This document shows positions 23,991 to 37,580 of a DNA stretch of 64,000 nt, piece after piece; the stretch's first letter is position 1, and every line of letters begins with the position of its first letter. The position numbers and the translations under genes are program-made. The notes under the pieces were generated by a model. That model ran no database searches. It had not been told where the DNA came from and worked only from the letters and a program-made list of their open reading frames with translations. Source of the stretch: Portunus trituberculatus (Eukaryota; Arthropoda; Malacostraca; Decapoda; Portunidae); the NCBI RefSeq assembly GCF_017591435.1, contig NC_059269.1, forward strand, positions 1,200,435 to 1,264,434, written 5' to 3'.

Positions 23991-25088
23991 GTGGACCGTT
24001 TTTGAAAAATCGAAAATAAAGAGGTACGTGGGTAATTTTTTTTTTTTTTTTTGCTGATAGATGTTTATTACACGATGTTAGTTTAGTAGTTACAAGCGAA
24101 TCGACCCATAAATAACTGCATGAAAAATAAAAAAAATAATTTAAAAATATATATATATTTTTCCTATAAACTTTGTCACTATAGGACATTTTTAAATTTT
24201 GCCAGTACGGATATGAAGTTTGTCGTATACCAAAACTTTTCACCACATAGAATTTTGATTTTTTTTTATTTTGATGGCCATTATGAATTTTTAAATTTTT
24301 TCGTTTTTTTATCATATGAAATTATATTGTGGCACTTAAAAAAAACCCTCCAAATTCTATGAGGTGAAAATGTAGCAGCTTCATTGAGCTTCAAAGTGAT
24401 ACCTCAAAATTGAAAATCCGTTGAGAAATGTGGGAGAAGATTCAATTTGAATGATAAAAAGTGGAAACTGAGAAAAAGGCAAAAAACACCAGAGATGTTA
24501 TTTTCGTCCTCTATGACCCTGTACATTTATTTGGGTTGGATATTTTGTGCTTACACACCACCATATGCATCATATATCCTTTTTAGGCATGTTTAGAATA
24601 TTCTGTAAGACTCATATGGCACCTGGCTGCCCCTACAATGATTGTAGTTATTAGTCACTGGAAGGTGAGGGTGTCTCCCATCCATGCATGGTCGGTACAA
24701 CTTATAATTTCCACTTGCACCGTTTGTTTAGATATTGCAAGGCAAAAAAAGGCAAGTAAAATAGGCTGGATTGTGGCTTGCAAGGTGTGAAATAACGGGT
24801 GAGATACTCAACAGATCCTCCTCCCATCGTAGTCACATGGACACTGAAATGGAAGGGGAGAGGGTGTGTTTCTGTGTACGCCATAGTACTGAGTTGCCTG
24901 TGCCCACCTTTCCTTACCAAAGAAACCACTTTCCATGGCTTTTTCCGTGCTTATTATCATCATTTATGGTACAGAGAGTGGGGTGGGGGGAAGCCCCGGG
25001 CTGTGGTGGGCATGGCAGGGGCTCTTTAAAGTTTAAATACCCCACGTATTTTAGCGTATTTCCCCAAAATACTCCATCACTAAGTTGC
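23991..25088. mobile_element. TTAA-flanked element, family P copy 2 (3'-truncated)
   Basis: It starts after TTAA (23987-23990) with GTGGACCGTTTTTGAAAAAT and follows family P copy 1 (5833-6955) along its length. Homology stops after ccatcactaagttgcc at about 25088, so the right terminal repeat is lost and replaced by the end of another element. An open frame of 76 codons (24799-25029; 6581-6811 in copy 1) is kept in both copies but has no recognisable domain. Confidence 0.75.
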
Positions 25089-26283
<1,195 letters not shown>

Positions 26284-26293
26284 TATATACATA

Positions 26294-26640
26294 CAGTGGA
26301 GACTCAATACCCGAACTTAATTCATTCCAAATGGCTGTTTGATTATCAAAAACTTCGACTATTGAAAATTTACACTGCTTGTCAGAGCGGAAGGCGCAAA
26401 AGGGAACATGACTTCCACTCGGACCAAATTTCATTCATCTCTTCTTAATTCCTAAACATACGGCGTTATTCGCTGTATGTCGCTATCTGACAACTCTGCA
26501 GCTCTAGTCAAAGTAGATGATATGTTTCCTTAGTCAACGTTCGCCTGTGGATCGTGTGCTTGAATTTGAATTTTCTTTCATCCCCCTCATGGCCCCTTTT
26601 TGTGGATGTGTGAGCTTACCATTGTGCCCTGTTACTACCT
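26294..26640 (+). mobile_element. TA-flanked transposon left terminus
   Basis: Directly after a TA, the sequence CAGTGGAGACTCAATACCCG looks like the left terminus of a Tc1/mariner/pogo element. It may belong to the Tc1-type transposase that starts 350 bp downstream, but I could not find the matching right terminus after 27676, so the link is unproven. Confidence 0.45.
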
Positions 26641-26643
26641 ATT

Positions 26644-27676
26644 ATGGGACCTTGGAAACTAACAGGTAAGGCCCAAATCTCAGTCATTTGTGCCTCGGTG
26701 AGGGAGAATAAGTCAAATCAAGAAACTATTGCGAACACTGGCATAGCTCTCAGAATTGTTCAACATTGGACCAAAATTTATCGTGAGGGAGGAAGAGACA
26801 CTTCACCACCACCTTATAACCCTGAAGGGCATAAGCGCAGTGTGACCCAGAGAACTCTGAACATTATTCAAAGACAGTCTGAGGCCAAGCCTCGCATACA
26901 TAGCAAAGAACTAAGGCCAGGAACCCTCTTTACTGGCTAGGTGATTGAAGGAAGTGTGCAAAGATACGTGAAAGAAGACATGTGATACCGGAGTTGCTGC
27001 TCAGTTTCAAAACCTTGCTTCACACAATGGTCACCGTAACAGTTGGCTTGCATTTTGTGTCTCAGCACAAAGATTGGGACTTAGGTAAGTGGCATAGGGT
27101 ACTTTGGTCAGATGAGGCAAGCTTTCAGGTTACAGACAACCAGAGAAACCGTGTGTACCGCAGACCTGGTAGTAACTGTTACGATCCACGCTACACAACA
27201 CCCACATTAAAACCCAGATTCACTGATGGTGTGGGGTTGTTTTTCTTACTATGGTCTTGGAAAATTCGTGTTTTTGCCTAAGAATGTTTGTATGAACCAA
27301 AATAACTACTTTGATCTAATTCTAGATGAATTAGATGAGTGTATGGAAAAGTGCAATGTTGATACCTTCATGCAAGATACAATAAACTTTGCCATATGGC
27401 AAAGTTAATTGTTGACTGGTTTGATTTCTGCAATGTCAGCCTTTTAAAACCTTGGCCCACAAATTCACCAGACCTTAACCCTATAGAAAATCTTTGGGTG
27501 TACATAAAACTGAAGCTAAAGGAGAGAGATACCTCCTTCCTCCCATGCTGGAATTCCAAGTCACTATTCAAGACATATGGGACAGTATTGGTGCTCAGTA
27601 CTTCCACCACTTGGGTGATTCACTTCCCAAGAGACTTGAAAAGGTCAAGAAGGCACCTTATCAATTACTAGTTTAG
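26644..27676 (+). pseudogene. Tc1/mariner-like transposase, frameshifted
   Basis: The N-terminal paired-type HTH reads NTGIALRIVQHWTKIYREGG and RTLNIIQRQ. The catalytic part shows VLWSDEASFQV (first Asp, codon 27111), a degraded QD (second Asp, about 27376) and NSPDLNPIENLWVYIK (catalytic Glu near 27486), a DD34E-like spacing once the frameshift is allowed for. The C-terminus ends with LPKRLEKVKKAPYQLL. At least four frameshifts (near 26920, 27220, 27400, 27540) break it. Confidence 0.9.
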
Positions 27677-28178
27677 GTGAATACCCTCATTGAAACATAT
27701 TTTCTGTCATTCATCTCCTTCACAGGATGTCACAGGTACCACGCCTTTCGCTCTGACCAGTAATGTATGGACCAGGTAATTCATTCTAATCTTAGCAAAA
27801 CCTCAAGTTTATAAAAATTTCAATGTAACTTTTTTTTTTTATAATTTTGATTTGTACATGCTGTAAGTGAAGGCTGGTGATGATTAACGTAAAAGAGGAG
27901 GGGAGAAAGGTGGGAAGGAGGGAGGTCGTTGGAGAACAAGTCACCATCCATGAAAATGTCTGGTGTGATTCCTGTGAACCCACTAGTGGAGGGATGTGGC
28001 TCAATAACACCACCAATTACACTCTCACCAGATTCCTCATTTTCACCTCTAATAAGCCTCTTTGGTGTCATTGTAAATTTCTAAATGAAAAACTACCGAC
28101 AGAATGCAGAAGAATGTGGTTTTTCTCAAGACTGCAGCAGGACTAGGGATGTAAACTGGTATCTAGTATACCAGAATA
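27677..28178. other. No assigned gene
   Basis: No recognised motif. Two overlapping open frames of 80-90 codons (27877-28146 plus, 27820-28071 minus) match no family I know. The minus one ends in Lys-rich sequence from a poly-T run. Confidence 0.35.
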
Positions 28179-28222
28179 CAGTAATACTCCGCTTATCAAA
28201 CGTTTGTCTAATGAACGAGAAC
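28179..28222. mobile_element. Tigger-type terminal fragment
   Basis: After TA, CAGTAATACTCCGCTTATCA and the following bases look like another TA-targeting left terminus. It is cut after about 40 bp, where LINE-B sequence begins. Confidence 0.45.
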
Positions 28223-28224
28223 GA

Positions 28225-29040
28225 GAAAAAGCCAGAGGTAATGTGTATCGTTGAAACAAAACTGAAAAAAAGAGATCCATGTCAACTTTAAAGAGGAAGG
28301 ATATAATACCTGGAGGAGAGACAAGAAGGATAAAGGTGGAGGAGGAGTGCTAATAATGGTTCGTGATAACATATGTGTGGAGGATGTGCAATATGGTGAG
28401 GACAAAGTGGAAGCATTGGGAGTAACAATCAGAACAGAAGATTTGAAGAAAAGAAAAATTATAGTCACCTATGTTCCACCAAAGACTAATACATGGGGAT
28501 CAGAGGAGCATAAAGATATGCAAAGAGAGGTGATAAAGTGCCTAGATAACATGATAAGAAGAGATAGAAGAATACTCTTAGTTGGAGACTTTAACTGTAA
28601 AAAAATAAACTGGAGAGAAATGGAAGTAATGGATAATGGTGGGCAGAGGAGTGAGAAAGTGTTACAACTAACTATGGTTAATACAATGAACCAATGGGTG
28701 GAGGAGTCAACAAGGTACAGGGGGGAAGAAGAACCATCGTTGCTTTCTTCACAAAGAAACCAGAGTCCCCTCCCCTCCAATCATACAGTACCTTAGTCCA
28801 ATGGGGAAAAGTGATCATGTGACATTAGAGATGCAAATGCAGGAGGAAGATGAGATAAGTTACAGAGAGGACTATAAAGGAGAGAGATTAAATTATGCAA
28901 GAGTGGATTCTGAAAAATTAAGGAGTTATTTTGCTGATATTGAGTGGAGTAATATTATGTGCAGGAAGACGATACAAGAGAAATATGATATATTTCTACA
29001 AAAATACTATGAAGGAATAAAAAAGTTTGTTCCTGTTTAG
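28225..29040 (+). pseudogene. LINE-B B1 endonuclease
   Basis: APE-type endonuclease of a non-LTR element: EVMCIVETKLKK (metal-binding Glu), VTYVPPKTNTWGSEEH, LLVGDFNCKKINW (catalytic Asp/Asn, about 28580-28615) and MGKSDHVTLEM (catalytic Asp-His, 28801-28833). Frameshifts near 28290 and 28750 separate the pieces, and a stop at about 29038 ends the domain after KKFVPV. Confidence 0.85.
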
Positions 29041-29520
29041 AGTTCAGAAAAAAACACATGCTTTGTACAATACTAAATGCATACAAGCAAAAAAGGCAAA
29101 GGATAAAGCGTAGAAGAAACTTTTAAAGCAGGGAAATGACTATAATAGTCGGCAGTACAAAGATACTAAAAATTAATATATTAGAGTAAAGAGAGAGAAC
29201 GAAAGTTTGAGAAAGATGTAGTGGATAAAAGCAAGGAGGAACCCAAAATTTTCTGCAAGTTTATAAACGGCAAAACAAAGAATAAGGAAACAATTTAAAA
29301 AATAATTAAAAGAAGGAAAGAAATACCAAACAGAGAAAAAAATGTGTGAAATAATGAATGAAAGCTTAAAAACGGTGTTCACTACAGAAGATGATGATTT
29401 CACAGAACCTAATAGGACATTGGATTGCCAAGGATTACAGGAGATTGCAGTGCACAAAGAGGATATTGGAAGATTCCTGGATAAGTTGAAGTCAGAAAAG
29501 CAAATAAATGATTCAATGTG
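28225..29520 (+). mobile_element. LINE-B copy B1 (endonuclease and early RT)
   Basis: Starts within the endonuclease and runs to just before the GPD motif, where it is replaced by (ACAT)-like low complexity. It lacks the 3' end, unusual for a LINE, so a deletion or later rearrangement is likely. Confidence 0.85.
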
Positions 29521-29524
29521 TGTA

Positions 29525-29607
29525 GCAACTATACATGCATGAATACACACATAAATGCTCACATGCATACATACATATTTACATACATACATGCATACAT
29601 ATTGTAT
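29525..29607. repeat. (ACAT)-type degenerate microsatellite
   Basis: Repeated acat, cata and gcat units at the broken 3' edge of LINE-B copy B1. Confidence 0.7.
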
Positions 29608-30003
29608 CTGCAACATATAGTTCATGGTATAGCAGAGAAAAGTAGGAGTGGGTGGGCGGGGAGGCCAGAAAAAGTTGCTGCAACACTGTACAATCTCTCA
29701 GCCTGAGACACAGTTGTAGAGTAGACCTACTATGGCGAGCAGACAAAGAGAGAGGAATGACGAGAAAATCAACTTCACCAAACAGTAATTTAAGAGATAT
29801 GGGAAGAACCTATGGACTCCCAACCCAGTAAAAAGAAGAGGAAAGGCAGCACACACACACACACGAGATGCGGTAGAGGAAGCACGCAATACCGTCGCTC
29901 CCGAGAATCAGCTGATCTTCACTATCTTTGTTTAGGTTTGCAGTGGCCTGGGCGAAAAGTGTGGACTCATTTTTTTTTTTCATGAATACAGTGTTAAATA
30001 ATA

Positions 30004-30653
30004 ATGAGTGAGAAAGAGATTCCATCTAAATGCAGGTATGTGACAAGGGAAAAAATGAAAACTGATGATGACAATGTTGGTGAGGGAGAAAGAGATTTTG
30101 AAGGCTTTGATACAGCGCAAACTTCACTATTTGATAGAGTCTTGACTATCGAACGTAAATTAGATAAATTGATAAAGGAGAGTATGGGAATGAAAGAGAA
30201 TGAAGAACAGGATAAAGAGCTCCAGAAATTGAAAGAAAGGATAAAAAGAGTGGAAGAAAACGAAACTAGGCTAAGAACCGAAAATGAAGAATTAAAAGTC
30301 CAAATAGCGAACTACAAGAAATTGATGGAAGAAGGACTCGGTAAAGCCGAGAAAGAAAAAGAGAAGCTAAAAGATCTAGTTAACAAAGAAGAAGAAGAGT
30401 ACAAGACGTGATTAAAAAAGAAGTACAAGCATGGAGAATCCAAGATAAGAAAGACAAGGAATCATTTCAAGAAGTATTTCAAGAACAGTTAAAAGAAAGA
30501 GATGAAAATATGACAAGCAAGCAAAATGATAGGAGTCCTCAAGAAAAAGAAAATTTAGTAAGAGAAATTGTGAAAAAAAAAAAGAGTGTAATTATTTTTG
30601 GACTGAAAGAAAAAATGTTAAATATAGACCAAGAAGGGAAAAAGACGAAATGA
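30004..30653 (+). pseudogene. LINE-B ORF1-like coiled-coil protein
   Basis: A 135-codon frame from ATG 30004 begins MSEKEIPSKCRYVTREK. From about residue 40 on it is a heptad-rich coiled coil of Lys, Glu and Leu. It stops at 30411 and continues in an overlapping frame with VREIVKKKKSVIIFGLKEK, the edge strand of an RRM-like or similar nucleic-acid-binding domain of LINE ORF1 proteins. In such elements ORF1p binds the element RNA. Beyond about 30640 the protein continues only with frameshifts, up to RSEEEKKAFFWRI (30940-30980). Confidence 0.75.
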
Positions 30654-31059
30654 AATCAGTAAAGACCTACTAAAATATCTGAATGACGAGGATAGAAAGA
30701 ACTTAGAAGAGGAAGTAGAAGAAATCCATAGAATGGGACCATATCAAGAAGGAACAGTGAGACCAATTAAGATATTACTAAAATCACAAGCAGCAGCAGA
30801 AGAAGTACTATATAGAAAAACAAAACTCAGAGAAACAGAAGGTTGCAAAGATATATATATATAAAGAAAAATAGAAACGAGGAGGAAAGGAAGAGACACA
30901 ATGAACTGGTGGCAGCAAGAGAAAAAAAATAATGAAAGGTCAGAGGAGGAGAAGAAGGCATTTTTTTGGAGAATTATAGGAGACAGGATAAGAAAATGGT
31001 ATATAAAAGAGAAAGAAGAGAAAAAAATGGAGCAAGTTTAACTAAAAATGATAAGAACA

Positions 31060-31850
31060 AGAGATTAAAAATGATGTATACAAACATAGATGGGATTTTA
31101 TCTAGTAAATTAGAATTAAGAGATTACATAAAGAAAGAAGAACCAGATATTGTATGCCTGGTGGAAACAAAGTTAAATGAGGCAATAAAAATAGACATAG
31201 ATAAAAGGTATAATATATGGAGGAGAGACAGAGTGGGTAAAGGAGGAGGAGGAGTCATGATGATGTTAAGGAAGGAGATAGTGGTAAATCAAGTGGAGTT
31301 TGGGGAAGGAAAATCAGAAATACTGTATGTTAAGATATATATTAACAAAAAGGAGTTAACAATCATTGGAACATATGTGCCACCAAAAACAAACTCATGG
31401 ACTAACCAAGAATATAGAGACATGATAGATGACACAATAAGGAGTCTTACATGAATCATTAAGGAAAGGAGAAAAGTGATATTGGTAGGAGATTTCAACT
31501 GTAAGGAGGTAGACTGGGAAAATTATGAAAGTGGTATGGGGAAGATGCCTGGGAGATAGATTCCTGAACCTAATGATAGATAATTTGATGGTCCAAAGAG
31601 TAAAGGAAAACACAAGATTCAGAGGAAACGATGAGCCGGCAAGATTAGACCTAGTTTTACAAGGGATATACCAATTAACGATGATATAAGATACAAGTGC
31701 CCATTGGGAAAGAGTGACCATGTAATATTAGAAATGGATATAGAAGAAGGAAAGGAAGATAGAGATGAATCATACAAAGGAGACCGATTAAATTACAGAA
31801 AGGCTGATATTGAGAATCTCAAGAACTATTTTAAAACGTAAACTGGGAGG
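31060..31850 (+). pseudogene. LINE-B B2 endonuclease
   Basis: Motifs in order: MMYTNIDGILSSK, DIVCLVETKLNE (metal-binding Glu), IIGTYVPPKTNSW, VILVGDFNCKEVDWENY (about 31475-31525) and PLGKSDHVILEMD (about 31700-31740). All catalytic residues are visible, but a stop after RSLT (31454) and two frameshifts near 31540 and 31660 break the frame. Confidence 0.88.
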
Positions 31851-32373
31851 AGATGGAAAACTCATTAACGGTTCAAGAGAAATATAACTTATTTTTGGAA
31901 ATATACAAAACTGGGGTCAGGAATATGTCCCGAAATATAGACCTAAAGAAGAAGGAAAGAAAGATTGGTTTAATGCAAGATGTGCTAGGGCAAAGGAGAA
32001 ACGAGATGGAGCATGGAAAAGGTGGAGAAGAAACAGAAATCCAGAAAATAAGGAAAACTTCAAAACAGCAAGAAATGAATATGCTAAGGTGAGAAAGGAA
32101 GAAGAAAGAACTATGAAAAGGACATTGTCGAAAAATGTAAGGAACAACCAAAATTGTTCTACAGATTCATAAATGGAAAAATAAGACAAAAAGAAACAAT
32201 AGAAAGGTTAAAAGGAGAAAACGGAATGGTGGAAGACCCAAAAGTATGGCAGAACTGTTAAATAGTAAATTTCATGAGGTCTTTACTAAGGAATCCAAAT
32301 TTGAAAGACCACAGGGTAATAGAGAGACTGTCTATATGAAAGAGATTAAAGTAACCAAGCTTGAAATAAAAAG

Positions 32374-33790
32374 TTGATGACGGAACTAGATGAGGAAAAG
32401 GCAATGGGACCGGATGAAGTCTCAGGCAGAATACTGAAAGAATGTAGGGAAGAACTAGCAAGTCCAATATACAACATCATAAAATGCTCAATAGAAAATG
32501 GAACAGTGCCAGTGGAGTGGAAAAGAGCTGAGGTGGTTCCCATATATAAGAGCGGAAGGAAGGAAGAACCTTTAAATTACAGACCGGTATCACTAACTAG
32601 TGTAATATGCAAGATGTGTGAAAAAGTAATAAAGAAGCAATGGATTGAGTTTCTTGAAGACAACAAAATATTATCAAATAGCCAATTTGGTTTTAGAAAA
32701 GGTCGGTCATGTGTAACAAATTTATTGAGTTTCTACTCTAGAATAGTTGATAAAGTACAAGAGAGAGAGGATGGGTTGACTGTATTTATTTAGATCTAAA
32801 AAGGCTTTTGATAAAGTGCCACATGAAAGATTACTATGGAAGTTAGAGGAGAAGGGTGGCTTAAAAGGAAGCACATTGAGATGGATGAAGAATTACTTAA
32901 GGGGAGAGAAATAAGGACGATAGTTAAAGATATGAAGTCCAAGTGGAGAACAGTAGACAGCGGAGTGCCACAGGGTCAGTATTGGCAGCCAATACTTTTC
33001 TTGTATATATAAATGACATGCCAGAGGAGTGAACAGCTACATAAATCTGTTTACGGACGATGCGAAACTGTGCAGAGTCATTAAACAAAAGAGGATTGTG
33101 AAATACTACAGGAAGACTTAAACAAGATCTGGAAATGGAGCAAAAAATGGGAGATGGAATTCAATGTGGACAAAAGCCATGTCATGGAAATGGGAAAAAG
33201 TGAAAGACGACCAGTGGGAATCTATAAGATGGGAGATGGAGTAGAACTAGAAAAGTAAAAAGGAAAAGGACTTGGGAGTGACAATGGAAGAAAATAATCA
33301 ACCGGTAAGCCATATTGATAGAATTTTCAGAGACGTATAATTTGCTAAGGAATATTGGAGTAGCATTTCACTATATGGACAAGGAAATGATGAAGAAATT
33401 GATAAGTACTAAAATAAGACCTAGATTGGAATATGCAGGAGTTGTGTGGACTCCCATAAAAAGAAACACATAAGAAAATTAGAGAGACTACAAAAATGGC
33501 TACAAGAATGGTTCCAGAATTTAAAGGGATGACATATGAGGAGAGACTAAAGGCTATGGATCTACCAACCTTGGAGCAGAGAAGAGAGAGGGATCTGATA
33601 CAAGTTTATAAATTGATTAACGGAATGGATGAAGTGGATAATGAGAAACTGATCCTGAGAGAAGAATATGATTTTAGAAGCACAAGATCGCATAGTAAGA
33701 AACTAAGGAAGGGACGATGTCTGAGAGATGTTAAAAAATTTAGTTTCCCGCAAAGATGTGTTGAGACTTGGAACAGTTTAGAGTGAGGAA
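32374..33790 (+). pseudogene. LINE-B B2 reverse transcriptase and C-terminus
   Basis: MGPDEVSGRILKEC (32404-32445), VPIYKSGRKEEPLNYRPVSL (RT block 2, about 32538-32597) and QFGFRKGRSCVTNL lie in one frame. After 32793 it shifts: the KAFDKVP-like motif A (about 32800-32825), a GVPQG-like block (32960-32975) and a palm that reads FTDDAKL (33050-33070), with Thr in place of the usual Ala. The C-terminal part has LPTLEQRRERDLIQVYKLIN and FSFPQRCVETWNSL. Confidence 0.85.
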
Positions 33791-34745
33791 GTGGTGTCAG
33801 CAAAGAGTGTACATAGTTTTAAAGAAAAATTGGATAAGTGTAGATATGGAGACGGGACCACACGAGCATAAAGCCCAGGCCCTGTAAAACTACAACTAGG
33901 TAAATACAACTAGGTAAATACACAAATTGAAATTAAAGTCTCAGGTGGCAGCTGAGGCCTTGCTGAGGAGGGCTTATAAACTTAAGGACTCTGAGGAAAC
34001 CAAAACAATTTACATAAGAAGAAATATGTCACAGGATGAACGAATGAAAATGAAAGAGCTTGTATTTGAAGTGAGAGAGAGGAATGACGAAAGAACAGAG
34101 GAGGAAAAGACCAAGTTTTTTTGGAGGATGAGAAATGGGAGGCTAAAGAAGTGGTGGAGTCTGAGGAAACCAAAACAATTTACATAAGAAGAAATATGTC
34201 ACAGGATGAACGAATGAAAATGAAAGAGTTTGTATTTGAAGTGAGAGAGAGGAATGACGAAAGAACAGAGGAGGAAAAGACCAAGTTTTTTTGGAGGATG
34301 AGAAATGGGAGGCTAAAGAATTTAGTTTCCCGCAAAGATGTGTTGAGACTTGAAACAGTTTGAGTGAGGAAGTGGTGTCAGCAAAGAGTGTACATAGTTT
34401 TAAAGAAAAATTGGATAAGTGTAGATATGGAGACGGGACCACACGAGCATAAAGCCCAGGCCCTGTAAAACTACAACTAGGTAAATACAACTAGGTAAAT
34501 ACACAAATTGAAATTAAAGTCTCAGGTGGCAGCTGAGGCCTTGCTGAGGAGGGCTTATAAACTTAAGGACTCTGAGGAAACCAAAACAATTTACATAATA
34601 AGATAAATGTCACAGGATGAACGAATGAAAATGAAAGAGCTTGTATTTGAAGTGAGAGAGAGGAATGATGAAAGAACAGAGGAGGAAAAGACCAAGTTTT
34701 TTTGGAGGATGAGAAATGGGATGCTAAAGAAGTGGTGGATAAAAC
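33733..34745 (+). repeat. Tandem duplication across a LINE-B to LINE-B junction
   Basis: The LINE-B tail (33741-33924) plus the ORF1 end of the next copy (33925-34160) recurs at 34323-34505 and 34506-34740, an offset of about 582 bp. Inside, the ORF1 segment 33991-34160 is repeated immediately at 34161-34320 (170-bp offset). The repeats differ by few bases, so the duplications look young. Confidence 0.9.
33927..34187 (+). pseudogene. LINE-B ORF1 C-terminal fragment (duplicated)
   Basis: The frame contains LKSQVAAEALLRRAYKLKD, TIYIRRNMSQDERMKMKEL and KFFWRMRNGRLKKWW, the C-terminal end of the ORF1-like region before the endonuclease. The same peptide appears again from 34121 and from 34610. 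Confidence 0.75.
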
Positions 34746-34789
34746 AGAAGGAATAGACATTACATGGAAGAAAGAGACTAGGAATGGAA

Positions 34790-35830
34790 TTGAAGTGACT
34801 TACATGAATATAGATGGATTTCTGTCTAAGAGGTTAGAATATATGGATTACCTAAAAAATAATGAACTGGACATAATGTGTGTGGTGGAAACAAAGCTAA
34901 AGCCCGAAATAAAGCTAGATTGGTTTGATGTAAAACACTACAAATTATGGAGAAATTATAGAAAAAAATAAAGGAGGTGGTGGTATAATGGTTCTTACTA
35001 AGAAAGATCTGATAGTGAAGGAGGTGAACTATAGTAAGAGAAATGAGGAAGTGATAAGTATGCTTATAACAGATGGTAAGAGGGACATTAATATTATAAC
35101 AGTATACATACCACCCAGAACCAGTGCTTGGGAATATGAACAGTACCAAATGGTGATGAGAAATACTCTAGACAGAATGAAGCAAGAACTCATCAGAAAG
35201 GATAGAGTGATGATAGTCGGGAACTTTAATTGTAAAGAAATAGTGTGGGAGGACTACGAAGTGGTGAACGGTGGTGAATGGGCAGAGGAACTGTTAAATG
35301 TAGCAACAAATAACTTGATGACACAGTGGTTGAGATCACCAACAAGGTGCAGGGGACAAGATGTTGCAGCAAGGTTGGATTTAGTATTTACCAGGGGCAT
35401 CTCTCTAAAAGAGGAAATCAAACATGAATGTCCCTTGGGGAAAAGCGATCATGATGTCCTAAGCTTTGAGCTAGATACGGAATTAAGCACGATTAAGATT
35501 GTGGAACGCAGGGAGGAAAAATTAAATTATATTAGGGCAAATTATAACCATATAAGGGAGTTCTTTAATGAAATTGACTGGTCCGTGGTATACCAGGAAA
35601 GGGATATGCAATTGAAATACGATAAATTTATGGATCTATATAACTCTGCTGTGAAAAAGTTTGTGCCATATCACAGAAAGAGGACTTTAAATAATAAACA
35701 GCGGTTTAATAGAAATTGTGAAGAAGCAAAAAAGAAGAAAGAAAAGGCATGGAAGAAACATAAGAAAAACAATGATGCATTATATCAAGAGAAGTTTACA
35801 AAACAGCAAGAAATAGATATGTTGAAGTAA
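34790..35830 (+). pseudogene. LINE-B B3 endonuclease and linker
   Basis: TYMNIDGFLSKRLEYMDYLK and DIMCVVETKLKPE lead into a stop/frameshift near 34970. The long open frame 34988-35830 has TVYIPPRTSAWEYEQY, VMIVGNFNCKEIVWEDYE, RLDLVFTRG and PLGKSDHDVLSFELD. The catalytic Asp of GDFN is Asn here (GNFN; GDFN in B6). The frame continues through the linker to 35830. Confidence 0.88.
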
Positions 35831-35862
35831 GGAGAACAGCACAAAAGGAATATGAACAGAGG

Positions 35863-37580
35863 GTGGTGGAAAACTGTGATAGTGACCCTAAAATGTTTTA
35901 CAAATTCATAAATGGAAAACTAAATATAAGGGAGGCAATAGAAAAGGTAAAAAATGGGGAAGAAGTATATGAGGATGCTAGAGATATAGCTGAAATTTTG
36001 AATGACAACTTTTGCAAAGTGTTTACAAAGGAGGAGCATTTTATAGGAGAAAGGCCTACGGAAATAAAGCAAATGCAGAACATCATGGTTACTAAGGAAG
36101 ATGTAAGGAAAGTTATAAGCAATTTGGATATTAATAAATCAATGGAGCCTGATGGCATATCTGGGAGGTTGCTAAAAGAATGTAAGGATCAATTGTTGAA
36201 CCCCGTATTTGATATTGTAGAAATCTCCATACGAACAGGAATAGTCCCGAAAGAATGGAAAAGAGCTGACATTGTGCCTATATATAAGAATGGTAGTAGA
36301 ATGGAACCGTCAAAATTATAGACCAGTATCGTTGACTAGTATATTGTGCAAGGTATGTGAAGAAGTAATTAAAGCTAAGTGGAGTGAGTATCTAGAAAGT
36401 GAAAACATCCTGAGTGAAAGGCAGTTTGGTTTCAGAAAAGGAAGATCGTGTATATCCAATTTATTATGTTTTTATTCAAGAGTGACTGACATACTACAAC
36501 ATAGAGAGGGATGGGTGGATGCTATCTACCTGGACTTGAGAAAGGTCTTTGATAAAGTACCACACAATAGACTGATGTGAAAACTAAAGAAGATTGGAGG
36601 AGTAAATGATAAACTAGCAAAATGGATGGAAAATTACTTAGTGGGAAGAGAAATGAGAACAATGGTGAGAGGAAGGAAGTCCGAGTGGAAGAAGGTAACC
36701 AGTGGAGTTCCACAAGGGTCAGTGCTTGGTCCCATCATGTTTTTGATTTATGTTAATGATATGCCAGTAGGAATTGACAGTTACATGAACATGTTTGCAG
36801 ACGATACTAAAATTATGAGGAGAGTAAAGAATGTGGAAGATTGTAAGAAGTTACAGGAAGATCTTGATAAAATATAGGAGTGGAGTAAAGAGTGGCAGAT
36901 GGAATTTAATATAAACATGAGCCATGTTATGAAAATGGGAAGAAGTAGATGCACACCAAACAAGGATTACAGGCTGGGTGATGAGAAAATTAAAGAGCCC
37001 AAAGAGGAGAAAGACTTAGGAGTAACCGTGCAAAAAACTTTTTTACCGGAGAAACACATTGACAAGATGTTTGGGAAAACATATAACATGCTTCAAAATA
37101 TTGGCCTTGCATTCCACTACCTAGATGAAGGAATGATGAAGATATTATGTACCTTAATAAGATCCCAGTTAGAATATGCACCTTGTGTCTGGTCACCGCA
37201 TATGAAGAAAAATGTGAAGAAGGTGGAAAGGGTACAGAGGATGGCAACAAGGATGGTACCAGGACTTAGGAAGTTAGACTATGAGGAAAGACTGAGGAAA
37301 CTGGGGCTGACCACATTAGAAGAGAGAAGAACAAGAGGAGACATGAAAACTATGTATAAATTGGTGAACAAGGTTGACATATTGGACAGAGAATTGATAA
37401 AGGTGACCACAAGTAATCATCTCCGGGGACATGGAAAAAATATTAATAAAAGACATCTGTCTAAATGACATGAGAAAATACAGTTTCCCGCATTATAGTA
37501 TTGATAAGTGGAATAAACTGAGCAGTGATGTCGTTGACGCTGTGTGTGTCAATCAGACGAAAGAGAGATATGACAGGAGT
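35863..37580 (+). pseudogene. LINE-B B3 reverse transcriptase and C-terminus
   Basis: SMEPDGISGRLLKEC (GPD changed to EPD), then a shift at about 36300 and NYRPVSLTSILCKVCEEVI, QFGFRKGRSCISNLL and YLDLRKVFDKVPHNRL (motif A). A stop at 36578 precedes SGVPQGSVLGPIMFLIYVND (36703-36760) and NMFADDTKIMRR with the catalytic FADD (about 36790-36820). Another stop at 36876 precedes the C-terminal frame (36899-37468) with SQLEYAPCVWSPH and LTTLEERRTRGDMKTMYKLV. Confidence 0.88.

Larger units (their letters stand above)
29640..33924 (+). mobile_element. LINE-B copy B2, near full length
   Basis: The most complete LINE-B in order: leader with a short (AC) tract (29850-29866), a coiled-coil ORF1-like region (30004-30960), endonuclease (31060-31830), RT (32374-33420), C-terminal region (33496-33790) and a 3' end reading ctaggtaaatacac. 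The 5' boundary is approximate. Two successive aactaggtaaatac units occur at the tail. Confidence 0.85.

Noticed and set aside
26294..27676. A complete Tc1 transposon
   Set aside because: The transposase is recognisable but no right terminal repeat matching the left candidate was found, so the element limits remain open.
27820..28146. Overlapping 80-90 codon frames as genes
   Set aside because: No recognised motif, both strands open, partly derived from a poly-T run.
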